A program made the translations under genes and the position numbers. Shown here in pieces: positions 42,223 to 50,753 of a stretch of DNA of 64,000 nt. Each line of letters begins with the position of its first letter. The first letter of the stretch is position 1. The notes beneath the pieces are model-generated. The model was not told where the DNA came from. It searched no databases and saw nothing but the letters and a program-made list of their open reading frames with translations. The DNA comes from Terriglobia bacterium (GTDB lineage Bacteria > Acidobacteriota > Thermoanaerobaculia > Thermoanaerobaculales > Thermoanaerobaculaceae), in assembly GCA_020073245.1 (NCBI GenBank), contig JAIQFQ010000002.1, forward strand, positions 1 through 64,000, given 5' to 3'.

Positions 42223-43779
42223 ATGGTTTCTGCGCTCCTACTGATGGCCGCCGCGGCGGCGCCGGCTTCGGCCGCCGTTCCCCCGGGCACGCCGATCGTG
42301 GCCATCAGCGTGATCCGCGACGACATCTTCGACACCGCCGACCCGGCGACCTCGGCGTGGCCGTACCGGTGGGCGAACGCTCTTCACGTTCTGACGAACG
42401 AGCGCTACATCCGCAGTCTGCTGCTGTTCAAGGTTGGGGACCAGCTCGACCCGGCGCGGCTCGCCGAGAGCGAACGGCTGCTCCGCGACACCGGATTCCT
42501 GAGTCCGGTGCGCATTGTGGCCCGGCCCGCGCCGGGCGGGGCCGAGGTTGTGGTGCGCACCCACGACCAGTGGACCACGCTGGCGGGTTTGAGCTTCGGC
42601 CTGACCGGGAATCGCCATCACGTCGGGGGCAGTCTCGCCGAGGACAACTTCCTGGGGTGGGGCAAGCAACTGCTGGTCGAGTACGACTCCTCCACCGAGC
42701 GAACCACCACGACCTTGCGGTACAAGGACTCGCTCTTCCTCGGCAGCCGCTGGCGGCTGGAGCTCCAGCACAAGAAGCTCTCGGACGGGAGTGACGACGA
42801 GATCACCCTCGAATACCCGTTCTTTGCGCTCGCGACTCCACGCGCCGGGGGCATCGCGTGGTACCGGAAGGCGCTGACGGAGCACCTCTACGTCGGCAGC
42901 CATAGGGCGGTTGCAGGCCAGGCAGACCGGGACGGGTTTCAGATCTGGGGCGGGCTGCGGATGCCGTGGGACTCGGGCAATACGGACCGCCTGACCCTGG
43001 GAGTGTTCGCCGACAAGGCCGAATTCAGAGACTGGAGGACCACCGACGGCCAGGCGTACCCGACTCCTGTGGGCCACGACATGCAGGGCGTGCTGATCGG
43101 CTGGGACCACCAGGTCGACCGATGGCTGGTGGTCAGCGGCTTCCGCGCCTGGCAGCGCCAGGAGGACGTGCCGCTGGGCCCGAACTGGACCGTCACAGCC
43201 GGGATCTCCCTGCCCGCGCTGGGAGGGGACCGCACGCGGGTCAATCTCAACAGCGTGCTCAACCTGGGGTTCCTTGCCGGCCGGCAATACTGGTGGTTGA
43301 ACCTGGGCGGTTCGGGTCGCCTCGAGGGAGGCACCTTGGACAACCAGGTCACCCACGTGGACGTCGGGACCTCGAGCACGGGCGACGTCGGCTGGCGCGT
43401 CCGGGTGTCCGCGGACCTCGGCCACAACCTGGACGGCGACCAGCAGCTCGCGCTCGGGGCGGACACGGGGCTGCGGGGGTGGGACCCCGACACCTTCGAT
43501 GGGACGTCGAGAACCGTAGCGAACCTCGAGTGGCGGCACGTCCTGACCGGCGAGGTCCTTCACCTTGGGATCATCGGTGGCGTGGTGTTCGTGGACGCCG
43601 GCAAGACCTGGGCCCCACAGGTCGGACCCTCGACGGACGGGATCCGGAAGGACGCCGGCGTCGGCCTGTTGATCGAGTCCACGCGGGCGGCTCTGCTGCG
43701 GGTGATACGGGTTGAGGTGGCGATGCCGGATCAGGGAGGGAAGCCGGTCTTCCTGATCTCGGGTACCTCGCTCTTTTAG
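42223..43779 (+). CDS. Outer-membrane beta-barrel protein with POTRA-like domain (BamA/TamA-like)
   Basis: 518 residues from ATG 42223, chosen because it starts a clean signal peptide (MVSALLLMAAAAAPASA); a GTG 51 nt upstream is in frame. Residues about 25-120 form a POTRA-like unit (LLLFKVGDQLDPARLAESER, LLRDTGFL). The rest is a beta-barrel with alternating aromatic strands, and the late VFVDAGKTWAP, DAGVGLLIESTRAALLRVIRVEVA and PVFLISG resemble the last strands of Omp85-type barrels. There is one POTRA and not five, so it is not BamA itself. The role is probably insertion or secretion of an unknown substrate. Confidence 0.78.
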   Translation: MVSALLLMAAAAAPASAAVPPGTPIVAISVIRDDIFDTADPATSAWPYRWANALHVLTNERYIRSLLLFKVGDQLDPARLAESERLLRDTGFLSPVRIVARPAPGGAEVVVRTHDQWTTLAGLSFGLTGNRHHVGGSLAEDNFLGWGKQLLVEYDSSTERTTTTLRYKDSLFLGSRWRLELQHKKLSDGSDDEITLEYPFFALATPRAGGIAWYRKALTEHLYVGSHRAVAGQADRDGFQIWGGLRMPWDSGNTDRLTLGVFADKAEFRDWRTTDGQAYPTPVGHDMQGVLIGWDHQVDRWLVVSGFRAWQRQEDVPLGPNWTVTAGISLPALGGDRTRVNLNSVLNLGFLAGRQYWWLNLGGSGRLEGGTLDNQVTHVDVGTSSTGDVGWRVRVSADLGHNLDGDQQLALGADTGLRGWDPDTFDGTSRTVANLEWRHVLTGEVLHLGIIGGVVFVDAGKTWAPQVGPSTDGIRKDAGVGLLIESTRAALLRVIRVEVAMPDQGGKPVFLISGTSLF

Positions 43780-43834
43780 TCGGGACCTCAGGTGCCGCCT
43801 GCGTTGGGAGACGCGGCCGCATTGCTGAAGAACC

Positions 43835-43978
43835 GAGTGAAGAGTTGAGAGTGAAGAGTGAAGAATTAGGAAGAAGCAGGCGTGGGTTGTCAGCTCCGGG
43901 TCACGGGTTTCGGCGAGAGCCCCCAGGCAGGCGGGGCATTGTCTCGTCGTTCAACTCTTAGCTCTGAACTCTTCACTG
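43835..43978. repeat. Heptad repeat site F between convergent genes
   Basis: The first arm (43835-43874) has 7-nt units GAGTGAA, GAGTTGA, GAGTGAA, GAGTGAA. The second arm (43950-43978) has CAACTCT, TAGCTCT, GAACTCT, TCACTGC. A 16-bp match with one mismatch joins the arms across a spacer of about 75 nt. It lies between the outer-membrane barrel gene and efp, which converge. Confidence 0.8.
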
Positions 43979-43991
43979 CGCGCCTCTCCGG

Positions 43992-44012
43992 ACCACGAAC
44001 CACGAACCACGG
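43992..44012. repeat. Three ACCACGA-type heptads beside the efp stop (site J)
   Basis: ACCACGA, ACCACGA and ACCACGG lie in direct tandem and end 3 bp from the efp stop codon. They have no inverted partner, so this is a single-arm member of the heptad family. Confidence 0.7.
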
Positions 44013-44015
44013 TCT

Positions 44016-44576
44016 CTACGCGCGGGAGAGATACTCGCCGGTCCGGGTGTCGACGATGATCTTGGTGCCGGTGTCGATGAACTGAGGCACCGCGACCGTC
44101 ACGCCGGTCTCGAGCTTCGCAGGTTTGGAGCCGCCGGCGGCCGTCGCACCCCTCAGAGGGGGATCGGTCTCGACCACCTGGAGCACGACGGTGTTGGGCA
44201 GCTCGAGCCCGACCGGCCGGCCCTCGTAGAAATCCACCGTGATCACCGTGTCGGGCAGCAGAAACCCCCGGGCGTCGCCGAGCACCTCGTCGGCGAGCGA
44301 CAGCTGCTCGAACGTCTCGGTGTTCATGAAGTGGTTGCCCGAAGGGTCGGAGTAGAGGTACTGCATCTCGTGCGTGTCGAGACTCGCCTTCTCGACCTTG
44401 TCCTCGGACCGGAACCGGTGCTCGAGCTGGTTTCCGGTCTTGATGTTCCGCAGCTTGCACTGCACCATGCCGCGCCAGTTTCCCGGGGTGACATGGATGA
44501 CCTGCATCACCCTGTGGAGCTGACCGTTGTAGACGATGATGTTTCCGGCGCGCATTTCGGTGGCGACCAACTGCAT
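44016..44576 (-). CDS. efp: Translation elongation factor P
   Basis: 186 residues. EF-P rescues ribosomes stalled at polyproline. The KOW-like domain I (MQLVATEMRAGNIIVYNG), the central MNTETFEQLSL and C-terminal TGVTVAVPQFIDTG followed by IIVDTRTGEYLSRA are complete. The loop that normally holds a modified Lys or Arg reads TPGNWRGMVQCKLRN: Asn occupies the tip position and Arg is two residues later. GGAGG lies 7 nt before the ATG. A hairpin (44592-44607, stem CCCGGC/GCCGGG) sits just upstream of the ribosome site in the leader and might affect translation; TATACT at 44615-44620 is a candidate -10. Confidence 0.95.
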   Translation of the reverse strand: MQLVATEMRAGNIIVYNGQLHRVMQVIHVTPGNWRGMVQCKLRNIKTGNQLEHRFRSEDKVEKASLDTHEMQYLYSDPSGNHFMNTETFEQLSLADEVLGDARGFLLPDTVITVDFYEGRPVGLELPNTVVLQVVETDPPLRGATAAGGSKPAKLETGVTVAVPQFIDTGTKIIVDTRTGEYLSRA

Positions 44577-44708
44577 AGAACAACCTCCGCACCCGGCGCT
44601 CGCCGGGGCCGCAAAGTATACCACCGGGAGCACCTGTTGCGACGTGCGCTGGCGATGCCTTGTCGTTGAGACCAAATCCGGGTATCGTTGCTCGCGGAGG
44701 CCCATGAA

Positions 44709-45467
44709 ATGGATCTGAGACTGCGGGGGAAGCGGGCCCTGGTCACGGGATCGTCCCGCGGGATCGGCCGGGCCATCGCGCTGTCGCTCGCCGACTTCAA
44801 GGTCGACGTGGCGATCAACTTCTTCCGCCACCGAGCGCCGGCCGAGGCGGTGGCGAAGGAGATCGAGGAGCGGGGCGCGCGCGTCCTCCTGGTGCGCGGG
44901 AACGTAGCCGACGAGGCACACGTGTCGCGCATGTTCGACGAGATCGAGTCCGCCTGGGGCGGGCTCGACATCCTGGTGTCCAACGCGGCGTCCGGTGTGC
45001 TCAAGCCGGTGTCGGAGTTGACGCTGCACCACTTCCACTGGACGATGGACATCAACGCGGGGGCGCTGCTGCCCCTCGTGCAGCACTTCCTCCACATGCC
45101 GGCGAAGGGGCCGCGGTCGGTGGTCGCCGTGTCTTCGCTCGGCGCCGTCCGCGCGATCCCCAACTACACGGCGGTGGGCGCCTCCAAGGCTGCGCTCGAG
45201 TCGATGGTTCGCCACCTGGCGGCGGAGCTCGCGCCGCAGGGCGTGCGGGTCAACGCGGTCTCCGCAGGCACGGTGGACACCGACGCGCTCAAGCACTTCC
45301 CCAACCGCCAGCAGCTCCTGGACGAATCCGCGCGGCGGACGCCTGCGGGGCGGCTTATCACGCCGCAGGACGTCGCCAACGTCGTCGTGTACCTGTGCAC
45401 CGAGTACGCCTCGATGATCCACGGCCAGACGGTCGTGGTGGACGGGGGCTATTCGATCCTCGCGTGA
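44709..45467 (+). CDS. fabL: Enoyl-[ACP] reductase, FabL type (SDR superfamily)
   Basis: 252 residues from ATG 44709, with GGAGG 8 nt upstream; the open frame upstream adds only seven residues. The SDR cofactor motif is TGSSRGIGRA (13-22). The catalytic pair is Tyr153 and Lys160, spaced Y-x6-K as in FabI/FabL and not Y-x3-K. VDTDALKHFPNRQQLL and MIHGQTVVVDGGYS strongly match Bacillus FabL. It reduces trans-2-enoyl-ACP with NADPH in fatty acid elongation. It diverges from efp and leads a run of plus-strand genes. Confidence 0.88.
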   Translation: MDLRLRGKRALVTGSSRGIGRAIALSLADFKVDVAINFFRHRAPAEAVAKEIEERGARVLLVRGNVADEAHVSRMFDEIESAWGGLDILVSNAASGVLKPVSELTLHHFHWTMDINAGALLPLVQHFLHMPAKGPRSVVAVSSLGAVRAIPNYTAVGASKAALESMVRHLAAELAPQGVRVNAVSAGTVDTDALKHFPNRQQLLDESARRTPAGRLITPQDVANVVVYLCTEYASMIHGQTVVVDGGYSILA

Positions 45468-45489
45468 GGAGCCCCCTGGGAGCTTGGCC

Positions 45490-46149
45490 GTGAATCCCGG
45501 ACCCCGGACCCCGGACCTCGGACCCCTGATCATCGGCCACCGCGGCTTCGCGGCCTCCTTCCCCGACAACTCCATGGACGGGGTCGAGGCAGCGATCGCG
45601 GCGGGGGCCGACGGCGTCGAGGTTGACATCAGGCCGTGTCGCGACGGGACGTGGGTGTGCCACCACGACCGCTCGCGGAGCGGGCACCCCATCGCCGGCT
45701 GGCCGCTCGACTCGCTGCGACGCGAGGGCGTGCCGACGCTCGCAGAGGTCGTGAGCGCCGTGCCCGCCGACCGATGGCTCTTCGTCGAGATCAAGCCGCT
45801 TGCCACGGCCCAGCTCCGAGCCGGACTCGCGGCGCTCGGGGCTCTGCTCGGGCCCCGGCTCGGCTCCACGCGCGTCATCTCGTCGGCCGAGCGGCTGCTG
45901 GCACTCGTGAAGGGCGCACTCCCGGGTGTATCGCGCTCGCTCGTCTTCGACAGGGTGCCGGGCTCTCTGCCTGACGGCGTGGAGCTGTCGCCGTTCCACC
46001 GCCTCGTGGAGTCTCTTACCGGCAGCGGGCGGCCGCTGCACCCGTGGACGGTGGACCTCCCGGCCCGCATGCGCGAGCTCGCGGCGCTGGGCGTTGCCTC
46101 GATCACGACGAACGAGCCGGTGGTGGCTCTGGAGGTGTTGCATGACTGA
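45490..46149 (+). CDS. Glycerophosphodiester phosphodiesterase domain protein
   Basis: 219 residues from GTG 45490, with GGGAG 7 nt upstream; an in-frame TTG lies 6 nt earlier. The GDPD active site is visible: LIIGHRGF, GVEVDIRPCRDG (Glu and Asp metal ligands) and CHHDRS. WLFVEIKP and a late SITTNEP complete the barrel. It lacks a signal peptide, so it probably hydrolyses glycerophosphodiesters in the cytoplasm. Its first 11 residues (NPGPRTPDLGP) are encoded by heptad repeat units of the CCCCGGA type, so the N-terminus appears to have been replaced or extended by the repeat. It overlaps the next gene by 8 bp. Confidence 0.87.
   Translation: MNPGPRTPDLGPLIIGHRGFAASFPDNSMDGVEAAIAAGADGVEVDIRPCRDGTWVCHHDRSRSGHPIAGWPLDSLRREGVPTLAEVVSAVPADRWLFVEIKPLATAQLRAGLAALGALLGPRLGSTRVISSAERLLALVKGALPGVSRSLVFDRVPGSLPDGVELSPFHRLVESLTGSGRPLHPWTVDLPARMRELAALGVASITTNEPVVALEVLHD
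45495..45529. repeat. CCCCGGA heptad tract (site H) inside the GDPD start
   Basis: Five consecutive 7-nt units: TCCCGGA, CCCCGGA, CCCCGGA, CCTCGGA, CCCCTGA. It is a single arm with no inverted partner nearby, and it overlaps coding sequence. Confidence 0.8.
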
Positions 46150-46501
46150 GGGCGTGCGGATCGGCCTGCTCATCCCCAACCTGTTCATGCGCGTGCCGGT
46201 GGAGGCGGCGGTCCGAGGGCGGTCGGCGGAGGTCGTAGCGCTCGCTGACGCGGCCGCGGCGGCGGGCTCCGGGTGTACCGTCGTGATCGCGGACCTCGAT
46301 GCCCTCGGTGCCGACCCCGTTCCTGCAGTGCGATCGATGGTGAAAGGAGGGGCGACGGTGCTGGCGTTCGGGCCGCACCTCCAGGGCGAGAGGCTCGCCT
46401 CCGCTCGCGCCGCGGGCGCTGTGGTCTTTCCGCGCTCGGCGTTCCTCGAGCGGTTGCCGGAACTGCTCGACACGATCTTTCCTCCCGGGGACGCCGGTTG
46501 A
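46142..46501 (+). CDS. Small pseudo-receiver-like protein, unknown function
   Basis: 119 residues from ATG 46142, which overlaps the GDPD stop by 8 bp. The alternating beta-alpha pattern RIGLLIPNLFMRVPVEAAV, CTVVIADLDALG, GATVLAFGPHLQGERLASARAAG and AVVFPRSAFLERLPELL is that of a CheY-like receiver. The phospho-accepting position could be Asp in VIADLD, but the acidic pair at the end of strand 1 is missing, so phosphorylation is doubtful. I do not recognise a named family. Coupling to GDPD is the only context. Confidence 0.65.
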   Translation: MTEGVRIGLLIPNLFMRVPVEAAVRGRSAEVVALADAAAAAGSGCTVVIADLDALGADPVPAVRSMVKGGATVLAFGPHLQGERLASARAAGAVVFPRSAFLERLPELLDTIFPPGDAG

Positions 46502-46552
46502 GCCTTCGCGAGGCGCAAACCGGCGTCATGGTGCGGCGCGACGGGTGAGAGC

Positions 46553-47326
46553 GTGCGAACATCCTGGACGTTGTTCGTCGCCGAGTTTGTCGGTACCGCG
46601 CTCCTGGTCGCGGCCGGCGTCTCGCTCGTCATCCTCGACTTCGGCACCGGGAGCCCGGTCGTGGCCGCGGTCCCGGCCGAGGCGCTGCGGCGTCTGCTGA
46701 CCGGTTTCGGTTTCGGGTGCGTCGGGGCGCTGATCGCGATCTCCCCGATCGGCAAGACAAGCGGGGCCCACATCAACCCGATCGTGACCCTGTCCTTCTG
46801 GCTCAACGGCACGATGCGGGGAAAGCACGCCGCCGCCTACGCCGCCGCGCAGCTCGCAGGCGGCGTGGCGGGCGGGTTTGCATTGCTCGCGTGGGGGCCG
46901 ATGGGGGCGTCGGTTCGGTTCGGCGCCACCGTCCCGGGCAGCGGTTTCGGCCCGTGGGTGGCTCTGTTGGGCGAGGCCGCGACCACGATGGCGCTCATCC
47001 TCGGTCTGTTCGTGTTCCTGGGTCACCGGCGGCTGCGTCCCTTCACGCCGCTGCTCTTCCCGGTGCTGTACGCGGTCATGGTGTGGCTCGAGGCGCCGGT
47101 TTCCGGCACCAGCACGAACCCGGCCCGCACCCTCGGTCCTGCGGTGGTTGCGGGGGCCTGGAACGGTTGGTGGGTGTACGTCGTCGGGCCGGTAGCGGGC
47201 GCGCTGCTCGGATTCGGTGCCCATCGCCTCACCTGGCTGCGGTGCCTGGAGGTCGAGGTTTCCAAGCTCTACCATTTCGGCCATGACCCGCATGGTGTCC
47301 TCTGCCGCGACCGTCGGTGGCGTTAG
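46553..47326 (+). CDS. MIP-family channel (aquaporin/glycerol facilitator)
   Basis: 257 residues, six helices and two half-helices. The selectivity motifs are SGAHINPIVTL (NPI in place of the first NPA) and GTSTNPARTLGP (canonical). It starts at GTG 46553. The C-terminal extension after TWLRCLEVEVSKLYHFGHD is cytoplasmic and rich in His and Arg. It passively conducts water or small neutral solutes across the inner membrane. Linkage to the GDPD gene could suggest glycerol, but the residues that set pore size were not examined in detail. Confidence 0.88.
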   Translation: MRTSWTLFVAEFVGTALLVAAGVSLVILDFGTGSPVVAAVPAEALRRLLTGFGFGCVGALIAISPIGKTSGAHINPIVTLSFWLNGTMRGKHAAAYAAAQLAGGVAGGFALLAWGPMGASVRFGATVPGSGFGPWVALLGEAATTMALILGLFVFLGHRRLRPFTPLLFPVLYAVMVWLEAPVSGTSTNPARTLGPAVVAGAWNGWWVYVVGPVAGALLGFGAHRLTWLRCLEVEVSKLYHFGHDPHGVLCRDRRWR

Positions 47327-47342
47327 GAGAGGAGAGATCGTA

Positions 47343-47837
47343 ATGGCCCGAACAACGGAACCGGACGTGATCAGGCTCCTCCTTGCCTTGCTGGACGAGG
47401 GTTTCGACAGGCCCGGGTGGCACGGGCCGAACTTGCGCGGGGCGCTCCGCGGGCTCACCGCGGCGCAGGCGGCGTGGCAGCCGGCGCCGGGCAGGAACCG
47501 CATCTGGGAGATCGCGCTGCACTGCGCCTACTGGAAGTACGCGGTCTGCCGGCGCCTTTCCGGCGAAGGCGCCCGGGGCTCGTTCCCGCGGCGGCCGAGC
47601 AACTGGCCGCAGCTTCCGGTAAGCCCCGACGCCGCCGCTTGGAAGGCGGACCTCGCGCTGCTCGACGAGACGCACCTCAAGCTGCGTGCTGCCGTCGCCG
47701 CGTTTCCTGCGCGGCGCCTCGGCGAGCACAGGGGGAAGTCAACCGCCGGCCGGCTCATCTACGGAATCGCGGCCCACGACCTGTACCACGCCGGACAGGT
47801 GCGGCTCGTGATCAAGCTCGCCGGTGCGAAGCGGTGA
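47343..47837 (+). CDS. DinB-superfamily protein
   Basis: 164 residues, four-helix bundle. The metal-binding His residues are in EIALHCAYWKYAV and in the C-terminal YGIAAHDLYHAGQVRLV, the typical DinB pattern H...HxxxH. LRGLTAAQAAWQPAPGRNRIWEI is also family-like. Members include damage-inducible proteins and thiol-dependent transferases for mycothiol or bacillithiol; the function is not assignable. AGGAGAGG precedes the ATG, and the gene follows the aquaporin by 16 bp. Confidence 0.85.
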   Translation: MARTTEPDVIRLLLALLDEGFDRPGWHGPNLRGALRGLTAAQAAWQPAPGRNRIWEIALHCAYWKYAVCRRLSGEGARGSFPRRPSNWPQLPVSPDAAAWKADLALLDETHLKLRAAVAAFPARRLGEHRGKSTAGRLIYGIAAHDLYHAGQVRLVIKLAGAKR

Positions 47838-47841
47838 GGAA

Positions 47842-47963
47842 AGGCCGGGGACCGGGGCTCGGGGACCGAAGAAGGACGCAGAGGAGCGGAGGGGCTGAGG
47901 AGCAGAGGGAAAAGGATGAGCCGGGACCGGCATCGTCTCTGGCTCTTCTGCTCCTCTGCCGTC
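47842..47963. repeat. Repeat site G: CCGGGGA heptads plus 8-nt GAGGAGC-type inverted tracts
   Basis: Units CCGGGGA, CCGGGGC, TCGGGGA (47845-47868) are followed by 8-nt units GAGGAGCG, GAGGGGCT, GAGGAGCA, GAGGGAAA (47881-47912). The complementary GCTCTTCT, GCTCCTCT follows at 47942-47957. The period here is 8 nt in the main arms. No gene or other signal is recognised in the rest of the 389-bp gap up to 48226. Confidence 0.72.
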
Positions 47964-48226
47964 GTAGGCAGGCGGGGGGCCGCGCAGCCGAGAGTGGGCC
48001 AGGTGCAAGGCGCGCGAGGCTGTCGCACCGGAACATACCCGGCGGGTACGTGAGGACGGGCGAGCCGGGATCGACTCCCGGCGAGTGGGGGCCCGGGGGG
48101 TCAAGAGCGTCCGGGTGGGATGGCGGAGTGGACTCGGGACCCCCCGCCCGAACGGATCCGGCGAGCGCACCGCGGCAGACGGTCCGCTATCGGTTGCGCT
48201 TTGAAACTCCCGTATAATCCGCGGAC

Positions 48227-49846
48227 GTGGGACAACCCATGGACCTCGCCCGGCTCGTCGAGCACCTGTCGGACCCTTCCTTCTACCCCGAACCCACCTC
48301 CGCGGTCGAGGTGATCCAAACGCACATCTCGTACATCTTCCTGACCGACACGCTCGCGTACAAGGTCAAGAAGCCGGTCGATTTCGGGTTCCTCGACTAC
48401 ACGACGCTCGCCAAGCGCCGACAGATGTGCGAGCGCGAGGTCACGCTCAACTCGCGCCTTTGTCCGGACATCTACCTCGGCGTGGTGGAGCTTCGGGAGC
48501 AAAACGGCGTGCTCTCGATCGGCGGCCCCGGGGAGACCGTCGAGGTCGCGGTCAAGATGGCCAGGCTCCCGCGCGGGCGGATGCTCCGCAACGTCTTGGC
48601 CCGCGGCGAGGGGAACGACGCTTTGTTCGAGCGCATCGCCGTCACCCTCGCCGACTTCCACCGCCGGGCGCCGGCTCCAAGCGCCGTCGGGGGGATGGCG
48701 GGGCTGGAGAGGCCGAAGTTCAACTGCGACGAGAATTTTGCCCAGACCGAGAAGTACGTCGGCTCCCTGCTTCCGCGCCGGGCGTTCGAGTTCATCCGGA
48801 ACTCCACCGACCTTTTCTTCCGGCGCAAGGCCCGGCTTTTCGCCCGCCGCGTCGATGAGCGCCGCATCGTCGACGGTCACGGCGACCTCCACCTCGACTC
48901 GATCTGTGCGACCGATCCGGTCCGCATCTTCGACTGCATCGAGTTCAACGAGCGCTTCCGCATCCAGGACGCGGCCGAGGAGGTCGGCTTCCTGGCGATG
49001 GACCTGGAGTTTCACGGCTACGCCCCGTTTGCCAGGGCCTTCGTCAACGCCTACGTGGCCGCCTCGGGCGATGCCGAGCTCCGCGAGCTGCTGGCGTTCT
49101 ATAAGACGTACCGCGCGTACGTCCGCGCCAAGATCAACTCGTTCGCGTCGGATGACATCCACATCCCGTCGGTGGCGCGGGACACGAGTCGGGCTACCGC
49201 CTCGCACTACTACGAGCTTGCCGCTCACTACGCGGTCGAGTGCAACCCGCGCCGCCTGATCGTCATGTGCGGCCTCACGGGCAGCGGCAAGAGCACCCTG
49301 GCCCGCAGGCTCGGCGAGCTGTACTCCCTGCAGGTGATCCGCTCCGATGTGATGCGCAAGGAGCTCGCCGGCATCGACCCCGGGGAGCGCCGGTGGCTGC
49401 CGTTCGACCAGGGGGAGTACTCGCCGGAGATGACCGATCGCACGTACACCGCGATGGTGGAGCGTGCGCGGGCACTGCTCGAGGTTGGGCACTCTGTGGT
49501 CCTGGATGGCTGCTACACGAAGAGACTGCAGCGCGACGGCGCGGTCGAACTGGCACGGCGCCTCGCGGTGCCGTTCCTGCTGCTCGAGTGCCGCACGAGC
49601 GAAGAGGTGATCCGGGAGCGGCTGGAGCGCCGGGCCAGGAAGAACGGAACGGTCTCCGACGGGCGCTGGGAGATCTACAGCGGTCAGCTCAAGGAGTTCG
49701 AGCCGCCCGAGGAGATCGCCGGCGACAAGCGGGTCGTCCTCGACCGTTCCAAGCCGGTCGAGCAGCTTCTCCACGAGCTCTCCGCTGTGCTTCCCTCCGC
49801 ATGGCAGGACGCGCCCGCGCCACGCGTCCCCGCCGAGATGAACTGA
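48227..49846 (+). CDS. APH-like kinase domain fused to AAA-type zeta-toxin-like P-loop kinase
   Basis: 539 residues, a COG2187-COG0645 type fusion. The N-terminal 330 residues are an aminoglycoside-phosphotransferase-like fold, with VKKPVDFGFLDYTT, the catalytic loop VDGHGDLHLDSI and the metal-binding IFDCIEFNERFR. The C-terminal 190 residues hold a P-loop kinase: Walker [28 protein letters not shown], and SVVLDGCYTKRLQRD. Both are expected to bind ATP; the substrates are unknown. The start may be GTG 48227 or ATG 48239; neither has a clear ribosome site. It is transcribed alone after the repeat-filled gap. Confidence 0.85.
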   Translation: MGQPMDLARLVEHLSDPSFYPEPTSAVEVIQTHISYIFLTDTLAYKVKKPVDFGFLDYTTLAKRRQMCEREVTLNSRLCPDIYLGVVELREQNGVLSIGGPGETVEVAVKMARLPRGRMLRNVLARGEGNDALFERIAVTLADFHRRAPAPSAVGGMAGLERPKFNCDENFAQTEKYVGSLLPRRAFEFIRNSTDLFFRRKARLFARRVDERRIVDGHGDLHLDSICATDPVRIFDCIEFNERFRIQDAAEEVGFLAMDLEFHGYAPFARAFVNAYVAASGDAELRELLAFYKTYRAYVRAKINSFASDDIHIPSVARDTSRATASHYYELAAHYAVECNPRRLIVMCGLTGSGKSTLARRLGELYSLQVIRSDVMRKELAGIDPGERRWLPFDQGEYSPEMTDRTYTAMVERARALLEVGHSVVLDGCYTKRLQRDGAVELARRLAVPFLLLECRTSEEVIRERLERRARKNGTVSDGRWEIYSGQLKEFEPPEEIAGDKRVVLDRSKPVEQLLHELSAVLPSAWQDAPAPRVPAEMN

Positions 49847-49927
49847 CGGTTCGCCGCACCCCTGCGTCCCATCGAAACTGACGCCGCGCGTCCCCGGAGC
49901 GGCGGACGGTGTGCGATAGTGCGCCGC

Positions 49928-50398
49928 ATGAGTGATGCCCAGCCCACGTCCCGCTACTGCTTCGTGTGCGGCCGCGAGAACCCGGCGAGCCTGCACGTCC
50001 GCTGGCTCAACGACCGCGCGGCCCGCCAGGTGCGCGCGGTGGTCACGGTCCGAGAGGAGTACAACGGCTACCCCGGGATCGTCCACGGCGGGGTGGTCTC
50101 CGCCTTGCTCGACGAAACCGCGGGGCGGGCACTCATGGTGGATGGCGACTTCGACCGGCTGTGGGTGACCGTCAAGCTCGAGGTCGCGTTCCGGCGCCCG
50201 ACACCGACCGGCGTGCCGCTCACGGTGGTTGGCTGGGTCGAGCGTGACAACGCGCGCCGGTCGCAGACCGCGGCCGAGATCCGCCTCGCCGACGGCACCG
50301 TGACTGCGAGCTGCCGGGCGCTCATCGCCCGGCCGCCTGAGAAGCTGCTCCAGGGGTGGCTGTCGGAGCGCGAGCACTGGCGCGTCGACCCTTCGTAA
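49928..50398 (+). CDS. PaaI-type hotdog-fold thioesterase
   Basis: 156 residues. The hotdog signature YPGIVHGGVVSALLDETAGRAL contains the HGG motif and the catalytic Asp/Glu region; VTVKLEVAFRRPTPTGVPL is the paired strand segment. The N-terminal SRYCFVCGRENP carries a Cys pair common in this subgroup. It should hydrolyse an acyl-CoA or acyl-ACP thioester. A GC hairpin (GGCGC/GCGCC) at about 50402-50416 right after the stop may be a weak terminator. Confidence 0.88.
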   Translation: MSDAQPTSRYCFVCGRENPASLHVRWLNDRAARQVRAVVTVREEYNGYPGIVHGGVVSALLDETAGRALMVDGDFDRLWVTVKLEVAFRRPTPTGVPLTVVGWVERDNARRSQTAAEIRLADGTVTASCRALIARPPEKLLQGWLSEREHWRVDPS

Positions 50399-50753
50399 CG
50401 GGCGCCGCCGGCGCCGGACCTCTCGCTGCGTTGCGCTCGCCGGTACGCATCCTAACGTCCCCTCCGGGTACGCCTCCGGTGCGACCGGCTCGCGCGCCTT
50501 GCGATAGGCCCAACGGCGGCGGCGCGGCTACACGCCTTCTGCCATCGCCCTGCCTTCGGCGGAGTGTCGGTGTCGTTCCCTGGCCCCAGACCCGGGACCG
50601 CGGTTGTCCCAGCCCGAGCTTTCCGCCCGGCCTGGTGCGAGGGTCGCCTAAGTTGACCTGGGAAGCGGTCACGATCGTCTGGCGAGGACTTTGACGTCGA
50701 GTGCAACGGAGTTGAGAATGGGCACAACCGGTGTGGCGAGAAGGAGGGGGCAA
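50399..50753. other. 355-bp intergenic region
   Basis: Apart from the GC hairpin near its start and the AAGGAGGGGG ribosome site at its end, I see no gene and no reliable promoter. Short open frames here have no family character. Confidence 0.5.

Noticed and set aside
48101-50377. 758-codon open frame antisense to the kinase fusion and thioesterase
   Set aside because: Shadow of two well-supported genes with P-loop and hotdog motifs.
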